64,000 nt of DNA, taken from the NCBI RefSeq assembly GCF_025699485.1, contig NZ_JANUXN010000001.1, forward strand, positions 62,001-126,000, written 5' to 3'. A program made the position numbers and the translations under genes. Positions 55,453 to 64,000 of this stretch are shown piece after piece; position 1 is the first letter of the stretch; every line of letters starts with the position of its first letter. The notes below the pieces were generated by a model, which was not told where the DNA came from, made no database searches, and worked only from the letters and a program-made list of their open reading frames with translations. This DNA comes from Thauera carbonicopians (lineage in GTDB: Bacteria > Pseudomonadota > Gammaproteobacteria > Burkholderiales > Rhodocyclaceae).

Positions 55453-56949
55453 TTACAGCACGTCGGCAGCGTAGTCGGCCAGGCGCGAGCGCTCGCCTCG
55501 CTGCAGCGTGATGTGGCCCGAATGCGCCCAGCCCTTGAAGCGATCGACGACGAAGGTCAGGCCCGACGAGCCTTCGGTCAGGTAGGGCGTGTCGATCTGG
55601 GCGATGTTGCCCATGCAGATCACCTTGGTGCCGGGGCCGGCGCGGGTGATCAGGGTCTTCATCTGCTTGGGCGTCAGGTTCTGCGCCTCGTCGATGATCA
55701 GGAACTTGTTCAGGAAGGTGCGCCCGCGCATGAAGTTCAGGCTCTTGATCTTGATCCGGCTGCGGATCAGGTCGCGCGTGGCGGCGCGGCCCCAGTCGCC
55801 GCCTTCGCCGGCGGTGCCGTTGAGCACGTCGAGGTTGTCCTCGAGCGCGCCCATCCACGGCGCCATCTTCTCTTCCTCGGTGCCGGGCAGGAAGCCGATG
55901 TCCTCGCCCACCGACACCGTCACGCGGGTCATGATGATCTCGGAGTAGCGCTTGCTTTCCAGCACCTGGGTCAGGCCGGCGGCCAGCGTCAGCAGGGTCT
56001 TGCCGGTGCCGGCCTGGCCGAGCAGGGTGACGAAGTCGATGTCCGGGTTCATCAGCAGGTTCAGCGCGAAGTTCTGCTCGCGGTTGCGCGCGGTGATGCC
56101 CCACACGTTGTTCTTCTGGTGGCCGTAGTCCAGCACGGTCTCGAGCAGTACCTTGCCGCCGTCGCGTTCCTTGACCCAGGCCTGCAGCGGATTGTCGCCA
56201 CTGGTCTCGTAGACGAACTCATTGACCAGCAGGTCGGGTGCCAGCGGGCCGCCCACGCGGTAATAGGTGTGGCCTTCTTCCTTCCACGATTCCATGCCGC
56301 GGCCGTGGGTCTCCCAGAAGTCGGCCGGTAGCTCGCGCGTGCCGGAGTACAGCAGGTCGGTGTCCTCGAGCACCTTGTCGTTGAAGTAATCCTGCGCCGC
56401 CAGCCCGAGCGCGCGGGCCTTGATGCGCATGTTGATGTCCTTCGACACCAGGATGACTTCACGCTCGGGATGGCGCTCGGCCAGGTAGGTGACGACGGCC
56501 AGGATCTGGTTGTCGCCGCGCGCAGTGGGCAACGCGGCGGGCAGCGCGGCATCGATCGCTTCGGTCTGCAGGAAGAGCCGGCCGGTGGCGAGCCCGTGCG
56601 ACGGCAGGTCGAGCGCGATGCCTTCGTCGATGCCGTCGGGAGACGTGTTGACGATCTCGTCCAGCATGCGGCTGGCCTGGCGGGTGTTGCGCGCGACTTC
56701 GGTCGTGCCCTTCTTGTTGTTGTCCAGCTCCTCCAGCGTCATGATCGGCACGTAGAGGTCGTGCTCCTCGAAGCGATACAGGCTGGTGGGGTCGTGCATC
56801 AGCACGTTGGTGTCCAGCACGAAGAGCTTGCAGTCGTGCTTGCAGGCGCTTTTCTTCACCGTCTTGCCGCGCTTGGCGGAAGCGGTCGCAGCGGTTTTGG
56901 GGATCTTGGCCTGCGCTTTCGGTGCCTTGTTCTTGGCGGTCGGGGGCAT
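55453..56949 (-). CDS. PIN-PhoH family ATPase (PhoH2/YlaK-like)
   Basis: The 498-residue protein has a basic alanine/lysine-rich N-terminus, a PIN ribonuclease-like domain (about residues 40-180, with LFVLDTNVLMHDP) and a C-terminal PhoH ATPase domain (about 255-495, with Walker A GQAGTGKT near residue 312 and Walker B FLIIDEAQNL). Such fusions combine RNA cleavage and helicase-like activity. It starts at the ATG at 56949; the frame continues upstream without similarity. It is separated from bcp by 62 bp. Confidence 0.9.
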   Translation of the reverse strand: MPPTAKNKAPKAQAKIPKTAATASAKRGKTVKKSACKHDCKLFVLDTNVLMHDPTSLYRFEEHDLYVPIMTLEELDNNKKGTTEVARNTRQASRMLDEIVNTSPDGIDEGIALDLPSHGLATGRLFLQTEAIDAALPAALPTARGDNQILAVVTYLAERHPEREVILVSKDINMRIKARALGLAAQDYFNDKVLEDTDLLYSGTRELPADFWETHGRGMESWKEEGHTYYRVGGPLAPDLLVNEFVYETSGDNPLQAWVKERDGGKVLLETVLDYGHQKNNVWGITARNREQNFALNLLMNPDIDFVTLLGQAGTGKTLLTLAAGLTQVLESKRYSEIIMTRVTVSVGEDIGFLPGTEEEKMAPWMGALEDNLDVLNGTAGEGGDWGRAATRDLIRSRIKIKSLNFMRGRTFLNKFLIIDEAQNLTPKQMKTLITRAGPGTKVICMGNIAQIDTPYLTEGSSGLTFVVDRFKGWAHSGHITLQRGERSRLADYAADVL

Positions 56950-57011
56950 GATCGGGGCTCGGAAGGTGAAGGAAAGGCGCGCGGGACGATCGCGCGCGTC
57001 GACGGTGGGGA

Positions 57012-57461
57012 TCAGAGCGACTGCACGACGGCAAGCACTTCCGCGGCGTGGCCGGGGACCTTGACGCCGCGCCATTCGCGGGCGATCCGGCCGTCGGCGT
57101 CGATCACGAAAGTGCTGCGCTCGATGCCGCGCACCTGCTTGCCGTACATGTTCTTCAGCTTCATCACGGCGAAGGCTTCGCAGGCCACTTCGTCCGGATC
57201 GGAGACGAGATCGAAGGGCAGCTCGAGCTTGGCCTTGAAGTTCTCGTGGCTCTTGATGCTGTCGCGGCTGATGCCGAACACCTCGCAGCCGGCGGCGGCG
57301 AATTCGCCGTGCAGGGCGCCGAAATCCTTGGTTTCGTTGGTGCAGCCGGGGGTGTTGTCCTTGGGATAGAAATAGATCACCAGCTTGCGGCCGCGCAGTT
57401 CGGACAGCGTGACCTTGCGGCCGCCGGTGGCGGGCAGGGTGAAATCGGGGGCAAGGCTCAT
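57012..57461 (-). CDS. bcp: Thioredoxin-dependent peroxiredoxin, Bcp family
   Basis: The 149-residue protein has the peroxidatic Cys40 in NTPGCTNETKDF; the second cysteine five residues later, found in many Bcp proteins, is replaced by Lys45. Other cysteines (about residues 60 and 94) may take its place. It reduces hydroperoxides in the cytosol. The ATG at 57461 begins the family N-terminus; the frame is open upstream. Confidence 0.9.
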   Translation of the reverse strand: MSLAPDFTLPATGGRKVTLSELRGRKLVIYFYPKDNTPGCTNETKDFGALHGEFAAAGCEVFGISRDSIKSHENFKAKLELPFDLVSDPDEVACEAFAVMKLKNMYGKQVRGIERSTFVIDADGRIAREWRGVKVPGHAAEVLAVVQSL

Positions 57462-57657
57462 GCAGTTCTCCGTATGTTCTTCGAGCGTCGGGAGCGGCGG
57501 AAAGCGGGGTATTCCGTGCATGGCTGCAGGCCGGAGCGGCCTCGCCATGCGCGCATACGTTTCAACGCAGGGTAGCGGAGCAAGGTTTCGCCCGCAATCG
57601 TCCGTCGGCAGCCGGTCGTCCGGCCATGCGGGCCGCTGGCCGAGTGCGATGCGATCC

Positions 57658-57697
57658 TTGTCCGTCTCGCGGTCAGTGTATATAGTCGATGTATATC
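57658..57697 (+). promoter_or_regulatory. vapBC promoter with repeated TATAT elements
   Basis: TTGTCC (57658-57663) and TATAGT (57681-57686) are 17 bp apart. The hexamer GTATAT occurs at 57678-57683 and again at 57691-57696, spanning the -10 and the predicted start, and GTATATCG forms part of an inverted element with CGAT. This overlap suits autorepression by the VapBC complex. A clear AAGGAGGAG precedes the vapB ATG. The rest of the 257-bp gap upstream (57462-57657) shows nothing definite. Confidence 0.55.
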
Positions 57698-57718
57698 GCA
57701 GGTGAAGGAGGAGCGATC

Positions 57719-57952
57719 ATGACCACCACGACCGTTTTTACCAACAACCGCACACAGGCCGTGCGCCTGCCTGCCGAAGCCCGCTTTCCGGCCGAGGTCA
57801 AGAAAGTGAGCGTGCGCGTGGTCGGCAACGAACGCATCATCGCGCCAGCCGAGTCGGCCTGGGACAGCTTCTTTCTCGGTAGCCATACGGTCAGCGACGA
57901 TTTCATCAGCGAGCGGGCGGATCAATCGCAGCCGGAGCGCGAAGGGCTATGA
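57719..57952 (+). CDS. vapB: VapB-type antitoxin (AbrB/SpoVT-like)
   Basis: The 77-residue protein has the VapB swapped-hairpin DNA-binding pattern ([20 protein letters not shown], residues 3-22) and a polar C-terminal tail that would bind the toxin. It should neutralise VapC and repress the operon. Its stop overlaps the vapC start (ATGA), and AAGGAGGAG sits 6 bases before the ATG. The frame is open upstream to 57689, but without the domain. Confidence 0.88.
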   Translation: MTTTTVFTNNRTQAVRLPAEARFPAEVKKVSVRVVGNERIIAPAESAWDSFFLGSHTVSDDFISERADQSQPEREGL

Positions 57953-58368
57953 ATGCGCCCGCGCTGCTCAGCCATCTGCTCGACACCAACATTGCGATCT
58001 ACGTCATCAAACGCCGGCCTATCGCCGCGCTCGCCAGTTTCAACCGCCACCACGGCCGCATGGCCATTTCCAGCATCACGCTGGCCGAGCTGATGCATGG
58101 GGTGGAAAAAAGCAGCGATCCGGCACGCAATTTCCTCGCTGTGCAGGATTTCAGCAGCCGCCTTCAGGTTCTGGCCTATGACGAAGCTGCCGCGGCTCAC
58201 TACGGGCAGATCCGCGCCGCATTGGAGCGACAGGGCCAGCCCATCGGTGTCAATGACCTTCACATCGCCGGGCATGCCCGGAGCCGGGGGCTGACGCTGG
58301 TGAGCAATAACCTGCGTGAGTTCCAGCGTGTTCCCGGGCTTCGACTGGAAAACTGGATCGATCCGTAG
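57949..58368 (+). CDS. vapC: VapC-type PIN-domain ribonuclease toxin
   Basis: The 139-residue PIN protein has acidic catalytic residues Asp12 ([11 protein letters not shown]), Glu47 ([11 protein letters not shown]) and Asp103 ([11 protein letters not shown]), with the C-terminal [15 protein letters not shown]. It cleaves RNA, often a specific tRNA, when freed from VapB. It is coupled to vapB by ATGA and convergent with the Mth938-like gene 6 bp away. Confidence 0.93.
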   Translation: MNAPALLSHLLDTNIAIYVIKRRPIAALASFNRHHGRMAISSITLAELMHGVEKSSDPARNFLAVQDFSSRLQVLAYDEAAAAHYGQIRAALERQGQPIGVNDLHIAGHARSRGLTLVSNNLREFQRVPGLRLENWIDP

Positions 58369-58374
58369 GCCGTT

Positions 58375-58764
58375 TCAGTCCGCGGCCTCGAACAGCAGCG
58401 CGACCGCCACCGAGCGGCCTTCGCTGACCAGGATGTTGTAGGTGCGGCAGGCTGCCGGCAGGTCCATGAACTCGAAGCCGATGCGCGCCTCGATCAGCGG
58501 GCGGAGCAGGACGGGGGACGGAAAGCGCTGGCGCCGGCCGGTGCCGACGATGAGGATCTCGGGCCGCAGTTCGGCCACCGCCGCCAGGTCGTCGGCTGTC
58601 AACGCGGCCAGATCGCCGGTGGCGGCGGGCGCCCAGCCGGTGTGGATGCCGTCCGCGGTCACGATCAGGTTGCCGTCGTGGCGCACCTTGTTGACCATCA
58701 CGTGGTCGTCGCCGTAGCCGGTGACGACGTTGAACTTGTCGTTGCTGTCCTGATGGAGTTTCAT
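58375..58764 (-). CDS. Mth938-like (DUF498) domain protein
   Basis: The 129-residue protein has the Mth938 fold pattern: VTGYGDDHVMVNKVRHDGNLIV, LRPEILIVGTGRRQRFPSP (about residue 69) and the C-terminal GFEFMDLPAACRTYNILVSEGR. Bacterial members are uncharacterised; a mitochondrial relative assists complex I assembly. The ATG at 58764 is chosen because it begins the family N-terminus. It is divergent from the aminotransferase gene. Confidence 0.85.
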   Translation of the reverse strand: MKLHQDSNDKFNVVTGYGDDHVMVNKVRHDGNLIVTADGIHTGWAPAATGDLAALTADDLAAVAELRPEILIVGTGRRQRFPSPVLLRPLIEARIGFEFMDLPAACRTYNILVSEGRSVAVALLFEAAD

Positions 58765-58934
58765 CGTTCGTCGCTTGTCGTTGCCTCGATGAGGTATTCG
58801 ATGCGGCCGTCGGTGCGCGCCGGGAAATTGCCGCAGTGCGGCAGCGCGGCTAAGATAACAATCTTTTGCGGCAAGGGGTAAGCCCCGGGTTTCTTCCCAG
58901 CCGTTCCTTCCCTCCCAGCACGAAAAGGCCAGCC

Positions 58935-60239
58935 ATGAAAGCGGAGAAGACAGTCGAGCTCGCAATGCCCAACCCGGAACCGGCTGCCAGGGCCGAGGCG
59001 GGTGCGGCCGTCGCGCGTCCGATCCGCAAGTCGGCCAAGCTGAACAACGTGCTGTACGACGTGCGCGGACCCATCGTGGATGCGGCCAAGCAGATGGAGG
59101 ACGAGGGCCAGAAGATCATCAAGCTGAACATCGGCAACATGGCGCCGTTCGGCTTCGATGCGCCCGAGGAAATCCAGCAGGACATGATCCGCAACCTGCC
59201 GGATTCGGCGGGCTATTCGGACAGCAAGGGCATCTTCGCCGCGCGCAAGGCGGTGATGCACTACACTCAGCAGTTGCGCATCGAGGGCGTGACCCTCGAG
59301 GACATCTACCTGGGCAACGGTGCCAGCGAACTGATCGTGATGGCGACCAACGCGCTGCTCAACGATGGCGACGAACTGCTGGTGCCGACGCCGGACTACC
59401 CGCTGTGGACCGCCTCGGCCAGCCTCGCCGGCGGCACGCCGGTGCATTACCGCTGCGACGAGGACAAGGGCTGGCTGCCCGACCTCGACGACATGCGCGC
59501 GCGCATCACGCCTCGCACCCGCGGCATCGTCGTCATCAACCCCAACAATCCCACCGGCGTGATCTATCCCGACGACGTGCTGCAAGGCATCGTCCAGATC
59601 GCCCGCGAGTACGGCCTGGTGCTGATGGTCGACGAGGTCTACGACAAGGTGCTGTACGACGGCGTCGAGTTCACGTCGATGGCCAGCCTGTCGACCGACG
59701 TGCTGACGCTGACCTTCAATTCGCTGTCCAAGGCCTACCGCTCCTGCGGCTACCGCGCCGGCTGGATGGTGATTTCCGGGCCGAAGGACGACGCCAAGGA
59801 CTACATCGAAGGCCTGAACATGCTGGCCAACCTCAAGCTCGGCTCCAACGTGCCGGGCCAGTGGGCCATCCAGACCGCGCTGGGCGGCTACCAGAGCATC
59901 AACGACCTGGTCAAACCCGGCGGGCGGCTGTGCCGCCAGCGCGACATCGCCTACGAACTGATCACCGCGATCCCGGGCGTGAGCTGCGTCAAGCCGCAGG
60001 CGGCGCTGTACATGTTCCCGCGGCTCGATCCCAAGGTCTATCCGATCGAGGACGACCGCCAGTTCTTCATGGAAGTGCTGCGCGCCACCCGCGTGATGCT
60101 GGTGCAGGGCTCGGGCTTCAATTACCCGGACAACCAGCATTTCCGCATGGTCTTCCTGCCGCACGAGGACGACCTGCGCGAGGCCATCGGCCGCCTGGCG
60201 CGCTTCCTCGAGAACTACCGCAAGCGCCACGGCGCCTGA
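58935..60239 (+). CDS. alaA: Alanine-type pyridoxal phosphate aminotransferase, AlaA family
   Basis: The 434-residue class I aminotransferase has NPNNPTGVIYPDDVL (about residue 208), the PLP lysine Lys266 in SLSKAYRSCGYRAGW, and the family N-terminus KLNNVLYDVRGPIVDAAKQM. It most resembles AlaA-type enzymes that move amino groups between pyruvate and glutamate. The ATG at 58935 is chosen; the frame is open to 58866. It lies 79 bp upstream of hom on the same strand, a common betaproteobacterial order. Confidence 0.85.
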   Translation: MKAEKTVELAMPNPEPAARAEAGAAVARPIRKSAKLNNVLYDVRGPIVDAAKQMEDEGQKIIKLNIGNMAPFGFDAPEEIQQDMIRNLPDSAGYSDSKGIFAARKAVMHYTQQLRIEGVTLEDIYLGNGASELIVMATNALLNDGDELLVPTPDYPLWTASASLAGGTPVHYRCDEDKGWLPDLDDMRARITPRTRGIVVINPNNPTGVIYPDDVLQGIVQIAREYGLVLMVDEVYDKVLYDGVEFTSMASLSTDVLTLTFNSLSKAYRSCGYRAGWMVISGPKDDAKDYIEGLNMLANLKLGSNVPGQWAIQTALGGYQSINDLVKPGGRLCRQRDIAYELITAIPGVSCVKPQAALYMFPRLDPKVYPIEDDRQFFMEVLRATRVMLVQGSGFNYPDNQHFRMVFLPHEDDLREAIGRLARFLENYRKRHGA

Positions 60240-60318
60240 CAGCCGGCCGGCGCACCGCGCCGGCCATCCGGCAGACTCTTCCCCCCCGACACACTTCACA
60301 CACCACGGAACACACTGC

Positions 60319-61629
60319 ATGAAACCGATCAATGTTGGCCTGCTGGGCATCGGTACCGTAGGCGGCGGCACCTTCACCGTCCTGAAGCGCAACGCCGAGG
60401 AAATCTCCCGCCGCGCGGGCCGTCCGATCCGCATCACCGCGGTGGCCGACAAGAACCTGGAACTCGCCCGCAAGGTCACCGGCGGCGAAGCCAGGCTGAC
60501 CGACGACGCCTTCGAAGTCGTCGGTGATCCGGAAGTCGACATCGTCATCGAACTGATCGGCGGCTACGGCGTGGCCAGGGAACTGGTGCTGAAGGCGATC
60601 GAGAACGGCAAGCACGTCGTCACCGCCAACAAGGCGCTGCTCGCCGTGCATGGCAACGAGATCTTCGCCGCGGCGCAAGCGAGGGGCGTCATGGTGGCCT
60701 TCGAGGCCGCGGTGGCCGGCGGCATCCCGATCATCAAGGCGCTGCGCGAAGGCCTCACCGCCAACCGCATCGAATGGCTGGCCGGCATCATCAACGGCAC
60801 CACCAACTTTATCCTGTCCGAAATGCGCGACAAGGGCCTGCCTTTTGCCGAGGTACTGAAGGAAGCGCAGGCGCTGGGTTACGCCGAAGCCGATCCGACC
60901 TTCGACATCGAGGGCGTGGATGCCGCGCACAAGGCGACGATCATGAGCGCGATCGCCTTCGGCATCCCGATGCAGTTCGACAAGGCCTACGTCGAAGGCA
61001 TCACCAAACTGGATCCGGTCGACATCGCCTATGCCGAACAGCTCGGCTACCGCATCAAGCTGCTCGGCATCGCCCGCCGCCGCGAGCAGGGCGTCGAGCT
61101 GCGCGTGCATCCGACGCTGATCCCGGCCAAGCGCCTGATCGCCAACGTCGAAGGCGCGATGAACGCAGTGCTGGTGCAGGGCGATGCGGTCGGCGCCACG
61201 CTGTACTACGGCAAGGGAGCGGGCGCCGAGCCGACCGCCTCGGCCGTCATCGCCGACCTGGTCGACGTTACCCGCCTGCACACTTCCGACCCGGAGCACC
61301 GCGTGCCTCACCTGGCCTTCCAGCCCGACCAGGTGCGCGACGTGCCGGTGCTGCCGATCGAGGACGTCGTCACCTCGTACTACCTGCGCATGCGGGTCGA
61401 CGACAAGCCCGGCGTGCTGGCCGACATCACCCGCATCCTGGCCGACAGCGGCATCTCGATCGAGGCCCTACTGCAGCGGGAAGCCGCCGAAGGCGAATCG
61501 CAGACCGACATCATCATGCTCACGCACCGGACCGTCGAGCGCAACGCCAATGCCGCCATCGGCCGTATCGAGGCGCTGCCGGTGGTGCGCGGACAGGTCA
61601 CGCGGCTGAGGATGGAAGCGCTGCAGTAA
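60319..61629 (+). CDS. hom: Homoserine dehydrogenase
   Basis: The 436-residue enzyme has the NAD(P) motif LLGIGTVGGGTF (about residue 6), the catalytic domain (GLTANRIEWLAGIINGTTNF, about residue 149; GYAEADPTFDIEGVDAAHK, about 188) and a C-terminal ACT regulatory domain (about 350-430). It makes homoserine for threonine and methionine. Threonine synthase does not follow; instead a pair of hairpins ends the unit. Confidence 0.95.
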   Translation: MKPINVGLLGIGTVGGGTFTVLKRNAEEISRRAGRPIRITAVADKNLELARKVTGGEARLTDDAFEVVGDPEVDIVIELIGGYGVARELVLKAIENGKHVVTANKALLAVHGNEIFAAAQARGVMVAFEAAVAGGIPIIKALREGLTANRIEWLAGIINGTTNFILSEMRDKGLPFAEVLKEAQALGYAEADPTFDIEGVDAAHKATIMSAIAFGIPMQFDKAYVEGITKLDPVDIAYAEQLGYRIKLLGIARRREQGVELRVHPTLIPAKRLIANVEGAMNAVLVQGDAVGATLYYGKGAGAEPTASAVIADLVDVTRLHTSDPEHRVPHLAFQPDQVRDVPVLPIEDVVTSYYLRMRVDDKPGVLADITRILADSGISIEALLQREAAEGESQTDIIMLTHRTVERNANAAIGRIEALPVVRGQVTRLRMEALQ

Positions 61630-61630
61630 G

Positions 61631-61692
61631 TTTTCGTCCGGGACTGCATGGACGAAAAGGGAAAAGGCCGCGGCTCCCGCTGCGGCCTTTTT
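61631..61692 (+). terminator. Tandem hairpin terminator after hom
   Basis: Two hairpins follow the hom stop within 62 bp. TTTTCGTCC/GGACGAAAA (61631-61639 and 61650-61658) is first, then AAAGGCCGC/GCGGCCTTT (61663-61671 and 61682-61690) running into a T-run (61688-61692). The second is a typical rho-independent terminator. Confidence 0.82.
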
Positions 61693-61796
61693 GCTGCCCG
61701 GCAGCAGCGCTGCAGCACCGCACGCGCGGGACGTGCCCGGTCCCGGCGTGGATTTCCGCTATCCTTCGACGGGAACTCGACCATCCCGGAACCCAA

Positions 61797-62453
61797 GTGC
61801 GCTTCTTCGACTTCACTTCCTGGCCGGATCTGCTGCTGGCCGTCATCGGCCTGGCCCTGTTCACGCTGATCAGCATGGGCATCCGGCTGATCATGATGTT
61901 CTCGATCCAGCAGCGCCGGGAGCGGGTGAACAGGCAGATCAACGAACGCCTGAAGACGCTGATCGCCGCCTACAAGACGCTGGGCGGCTCCTTCACCGGC
62001 ACGCTCACCGTCGATCCCACCCACATGCGCGATCTTCGCCGCGAGGCCGACACCCCGGCCGGCGGCGAGGACGCCGCGCAGCAGGCCTCCAATTCGGAGC
62101 GCGCCCGGCGGATCCGCGACGCGGTGGAAGCGGCGCTGTCCGACATCATCCTGCTCGGCACCGAGGAACAGGTGCGCCTGGCCGCGGCGGCGAGCCGCCA
62201 GCTGGTCGCCGGCGAGCACGTCCATACCGACGAACTGGTCGTCTCGCTGCGCGACTTCATCCGCCAGGCGCTGGATCTGGCGCCGGTTCCGGCCGATGCG
62301 GAGATTCCGGCTCAGGGCCCCGCGCGGCCGTCGGGCCCGGGCAGCCGCGGCGGTGCCGGCGGTGGCCGCGGTGGCGGAGGCGGCATGGGGATGGGCGGCG
62401 GGGGCGGGGGTGTGGCCTTCGGCGTGTCCGAGCGCTCGACGCCGGATCTCTGA
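61797..62453 (+). CDS. Single-pass membrane protein with glycine-rich tail, unknown function
   Basis: The 218-residue product has one membrane helix (about residues 11-33), a soluble alpha-helical middle (about 40-160, with EAALSDIILLGTEEQVRLAA) and a glycine-rich C-terminal tail (about 180-208, including GMGMGGGGGGVAFG). The start is a GTG at 61797 with GGAA upstream; the ATG alternatives fall after the helix. I do not recognise the family. It precedes the PhnD-type sensor kinase on the same strand by 30 bp. Confidence 0.6.
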   Translation: MRFFDFTSWPDLLLAVIGLALFTLISMGIRLIMMFSIQQRRERVNRQINERLKTLIAAYKTLGGSFTGTLTVDPTHMRDLRREADTPAGGEDAAQQASNSERARRIRDAVEAALSDIILLGTEEQVRLAAAASRQLVAGEHVHTDELVVSLRDFIRQALDLAPVPADAEIPAQGPARPSGPGSRGGAGGGRGGGGGMGMGGGGGGVAFGVSERSTPDL

Positions 62454-62483
62454 TCGGTGCGACACGGGCGCGACACCGGCAGG

Positions 62484-64000
62484 ATGGGCCTGTTCGGGCG
62501 GCGCGTGTCAGCCGGACGTCGCGGGCTGGCCTTGCTGCACCGGGCCATGCGGTTCTGTCTACCGATCCTGTCCGCTTTCGGCCTGCTGTCCGGCCCGGCG
62601 CAGGCCGAGAACGGCAGCCGCCCTCAGGATGTGACCATCGGTGTGCTCGCCTACCAGGGTGAACTGGCGGCGGCGCTCGACTGGGCGCCACTGACCCGTT
62701 TCCTGAACGAGCGTATCCCCGGCTACCGCTTCGATCTCGAACATTTCGATGCCGATAGCCTGCACGAGGCGATCCGCCAGCAGCGCGTCGATCTGGTCGT
62801 CACCAATCCCGGCTACTACGTGGCGATGGAGAACGAATTCGGCCTCAGCCGGATCGCCACGCTGGATTCGCCGCAGGCGCTGTCGCCGGACAAGGGAACC
62901 GGCTCCGCGCTGATCGTGCGCAGCGAGCGTAGCGACCTGCAGACGCTCGGCGACCTGCGCGGCAAGCGCCTGGCGGCGATGGCGCCGGACGCTTTCGGCG
63001 GCTACCTGCTGGTAGTGCGGGAGATGCTGGCGCAGGGCATCGACGCGGAATCGCATCTGAAGGAGATCCATTTCCTCGGCGTGCCGATGATGCGCATCGT
63101 CGCAGCCGTACAGCGCGGCGAAGCCGATGCCGGCGTGGTGCGCAGCTGCTTCATCGAGCAGGCCGCGGCACGCGGCGTGCTGCGTCAGGAGGATTTCCGC
63201 GTGCTGGGTGACCGCCGCAGCGCAGATCCCGCGGTTGCGGCCTTTCCCTGCGGCTTGTCGACCGCGCTGTATCCCGACTGGCCGATCGCGGTGACGCGCG
63301 GTATCGGCCACGGCCTGTCAAAGCAGGTGGCGCAGGCGCTGCTGGCGATGCCGGCCGACACCGGCATGGCGTGGACGGTACCCGCCGATTACCAGTCGGT
63401 GCACGAGCTGTACCGCGAACTGCGCACTGGCCCTTATGCCCATCTGCGCGACGTCACGCTGGCAGGCCTGCTGCGCCGCTTCTGGCCCGCCTTGCTGGTA
63501 CTCGCCCTGGTGCTGACCGCCTGGGGTGTGCATACGGTGCGGGTCGAGCATCTGGTGCAGCGCCGCACCGCCGAGTTGCGCGCCTCGCTGCGCGCCCGCG
63601 AAGACGCCGAGGCGAGGGTGCGCAGCCACCAGGAGCAGATGGAGCACCTGTCCCGCCTGTCCATCCTCGGCGAGCTGTCGGGTAGCCTGGCGCACGAGAT
63701 CAACCAGCCGCTGACCACCATCGGCAACTACGCCCGCAGCCTGCTGCGCCGCCATGCCGACGGCCGCCTGAGCGACGCGGCGGTGGTCGAAGCCTGCGCC
63801 GAGATCGGCAGTGAAGCCGAGCGGGCCGGCGGCATCATGCGCCGCATCCGCGATTTCGCCCGCAAGCGCAGCGCGGTGCGCGAGCCGGTGGATATGCCGG
63901 CATTGGTCGACAGCACCCGCAAGCTGATCGAAGGCATGCTGCTGCACGCGCCGGCGATCATCTGCGAGAACGAGCTGCCGCCCGGCTGCGAAGTGCTGGC
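62484..64000 (+). CDS. PhnD-type periplasmic-sensor histidine kinase (3'-incomplete)
   Basis: The visible 505 residues comprise an N-terminal signal region, a PhnD/PBP-like substrate-binding domain (about residues 50-310, with GVLAYQGELAAALDWAPL), a membrane helix (about 330-350), a coiled coil and a HisKA domain with the phosphoacceptor in LSGSLAHEINQPLTTIGNYA (His about 400). The ATPase domain lies beyond the window, so the gene is cut off at 64000. The layout matches TtrS-like sensors. The start could instead be the ATG at 62547, which would begin the signal peptide directly. Confidence 0.85.
   Translation, partial: MGLFGRRVSAGRRGLALLHRAMRFCLPILSAFGLLSGPAQAENGSRPQDVTIGVLAYQGELAAALDWAPLTRFLNERIPGYRFDLEHFDADSLHEAIRQQRVDLVVTNPGYYVAMENEFGLSRIATLDSPQALSPDKGTGSALIVRSERSDLQTLGDLRGKRLAAMAPDAFGGYLLVVREMLAQGIDAESHLKEIHFLGVPMMRIVAAVQRGEADAGVVRSCFIEQAAARGVLRQEDFRVLGDRRSADPAVAAFPCGLSTALYPDWPIAVTRGIGHGLSKQVAQALLAMPADTGMAWTVPADYQSVHELYRELRTGPYAHLRDVTLAGLLRRFWPALLVLALVLTAWGVHTVRVEHLVQRRTAELRASLRAREDAEARVRSHQEQMEHLSRLSILGELSGSLAHEINQPLTTIGNYARSLLRRHADGRLSDAAVVEACAEIGSEAERAGGIMRRIRDFARKRSAVREPVDMPALVDSTRKLIEGMLLHAPAIICENELPPGCEVL

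Overview
The window is 64 kb of GC-rich DNA with dense, tightly packed genes. The gene content suggests a denitrifying betaproteobacterium, most likely of the Rhodocyclales (Thauera, Azoarcus or Aromatoleum type). This is an inference from protein families: NirJ/NirN heme d1 genes, a cNor nitric oxide reductase with NorE/F/Q/D accessory proteins, a DNR-type regulator, a TRAP carboxylate transporter, and the bpt-aat N-end-rule pair. No species-level marker such as rRNA is present, and I saw no tRNA, rRNA, CRISPR array or insertion sequence.

Layout. 1-6.6 kb holds an AraC regulator, a flavoprotein oxidoreductase, a very large AsmA-like DUF748 protein and a DUF3617 periplasmic protein. 6.6-13.1 kb (minus strand) is a complete SUF iron-sulfur assembly operon, regulator-sufB-C-D-S-U-T, headed by a promoter with an IscR-like palindrome. 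13.2-16.3 kb has a small ORF overlapping a fatty-acid-hydroxylase-family membrane protein, then DUF423, dtd and metY. 17.3-23.8 kb is a catabolic module: a divergent LysR regulator, then amidase, TRAP transporter DctPQM, asparaginase and a tartrate/D-malate-type dehydrogenase.

23.8-42.2 kb is a nitric oxide and nitrite respiration island. nirJ-nirN-nnrS run on the plus strand, norE-norF-norQ-orf-norD-dnr on the minus strand, and norC-norB on the minus strand. Three promoters (nirJ, norE, norC) each carry an FNR/DNR-like box centred 41.5 bp before the start predicted from a -10 hexamer, so the DNR regulator encoded here probably controls all three units. Erythrose-4-phosphate dehydrogenase (epd), a Fur-controlled siderophore receptor with PepSY-type reductase genes, and a zinc alcohol dehydrogenase lie between the two nor units.

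42.2-46.3 kb has a cell-wall amidase, DUF924, pyrD, bpt and aat. 46.3-52 kb is an iron locus: fbpC and fbpB divergent, a PAS-GGDEF diguanylate cyclase, fbpA, and a DUF2325 protein behind a strong Fur box. 52-57.5 kb (minus strand) has an NlpC/P60 hydrolase, an exonuclease-fold protein with substituted catalytic residues next to a cNMP/CBS/DUF294 protein, a PIN-PhoH ATPase and a Bcp peroxiredoxin. 57.7-58.4 kb is a VapBC toxin-antitoxin pair. 58.4-64 kb has an Mth938-like protein, an AlaA-type aminotransferase, homoserine dehydrogenase, a glycine-tailed membrane protein and a PhnD-type sensor histidine kinase that runs off the end.
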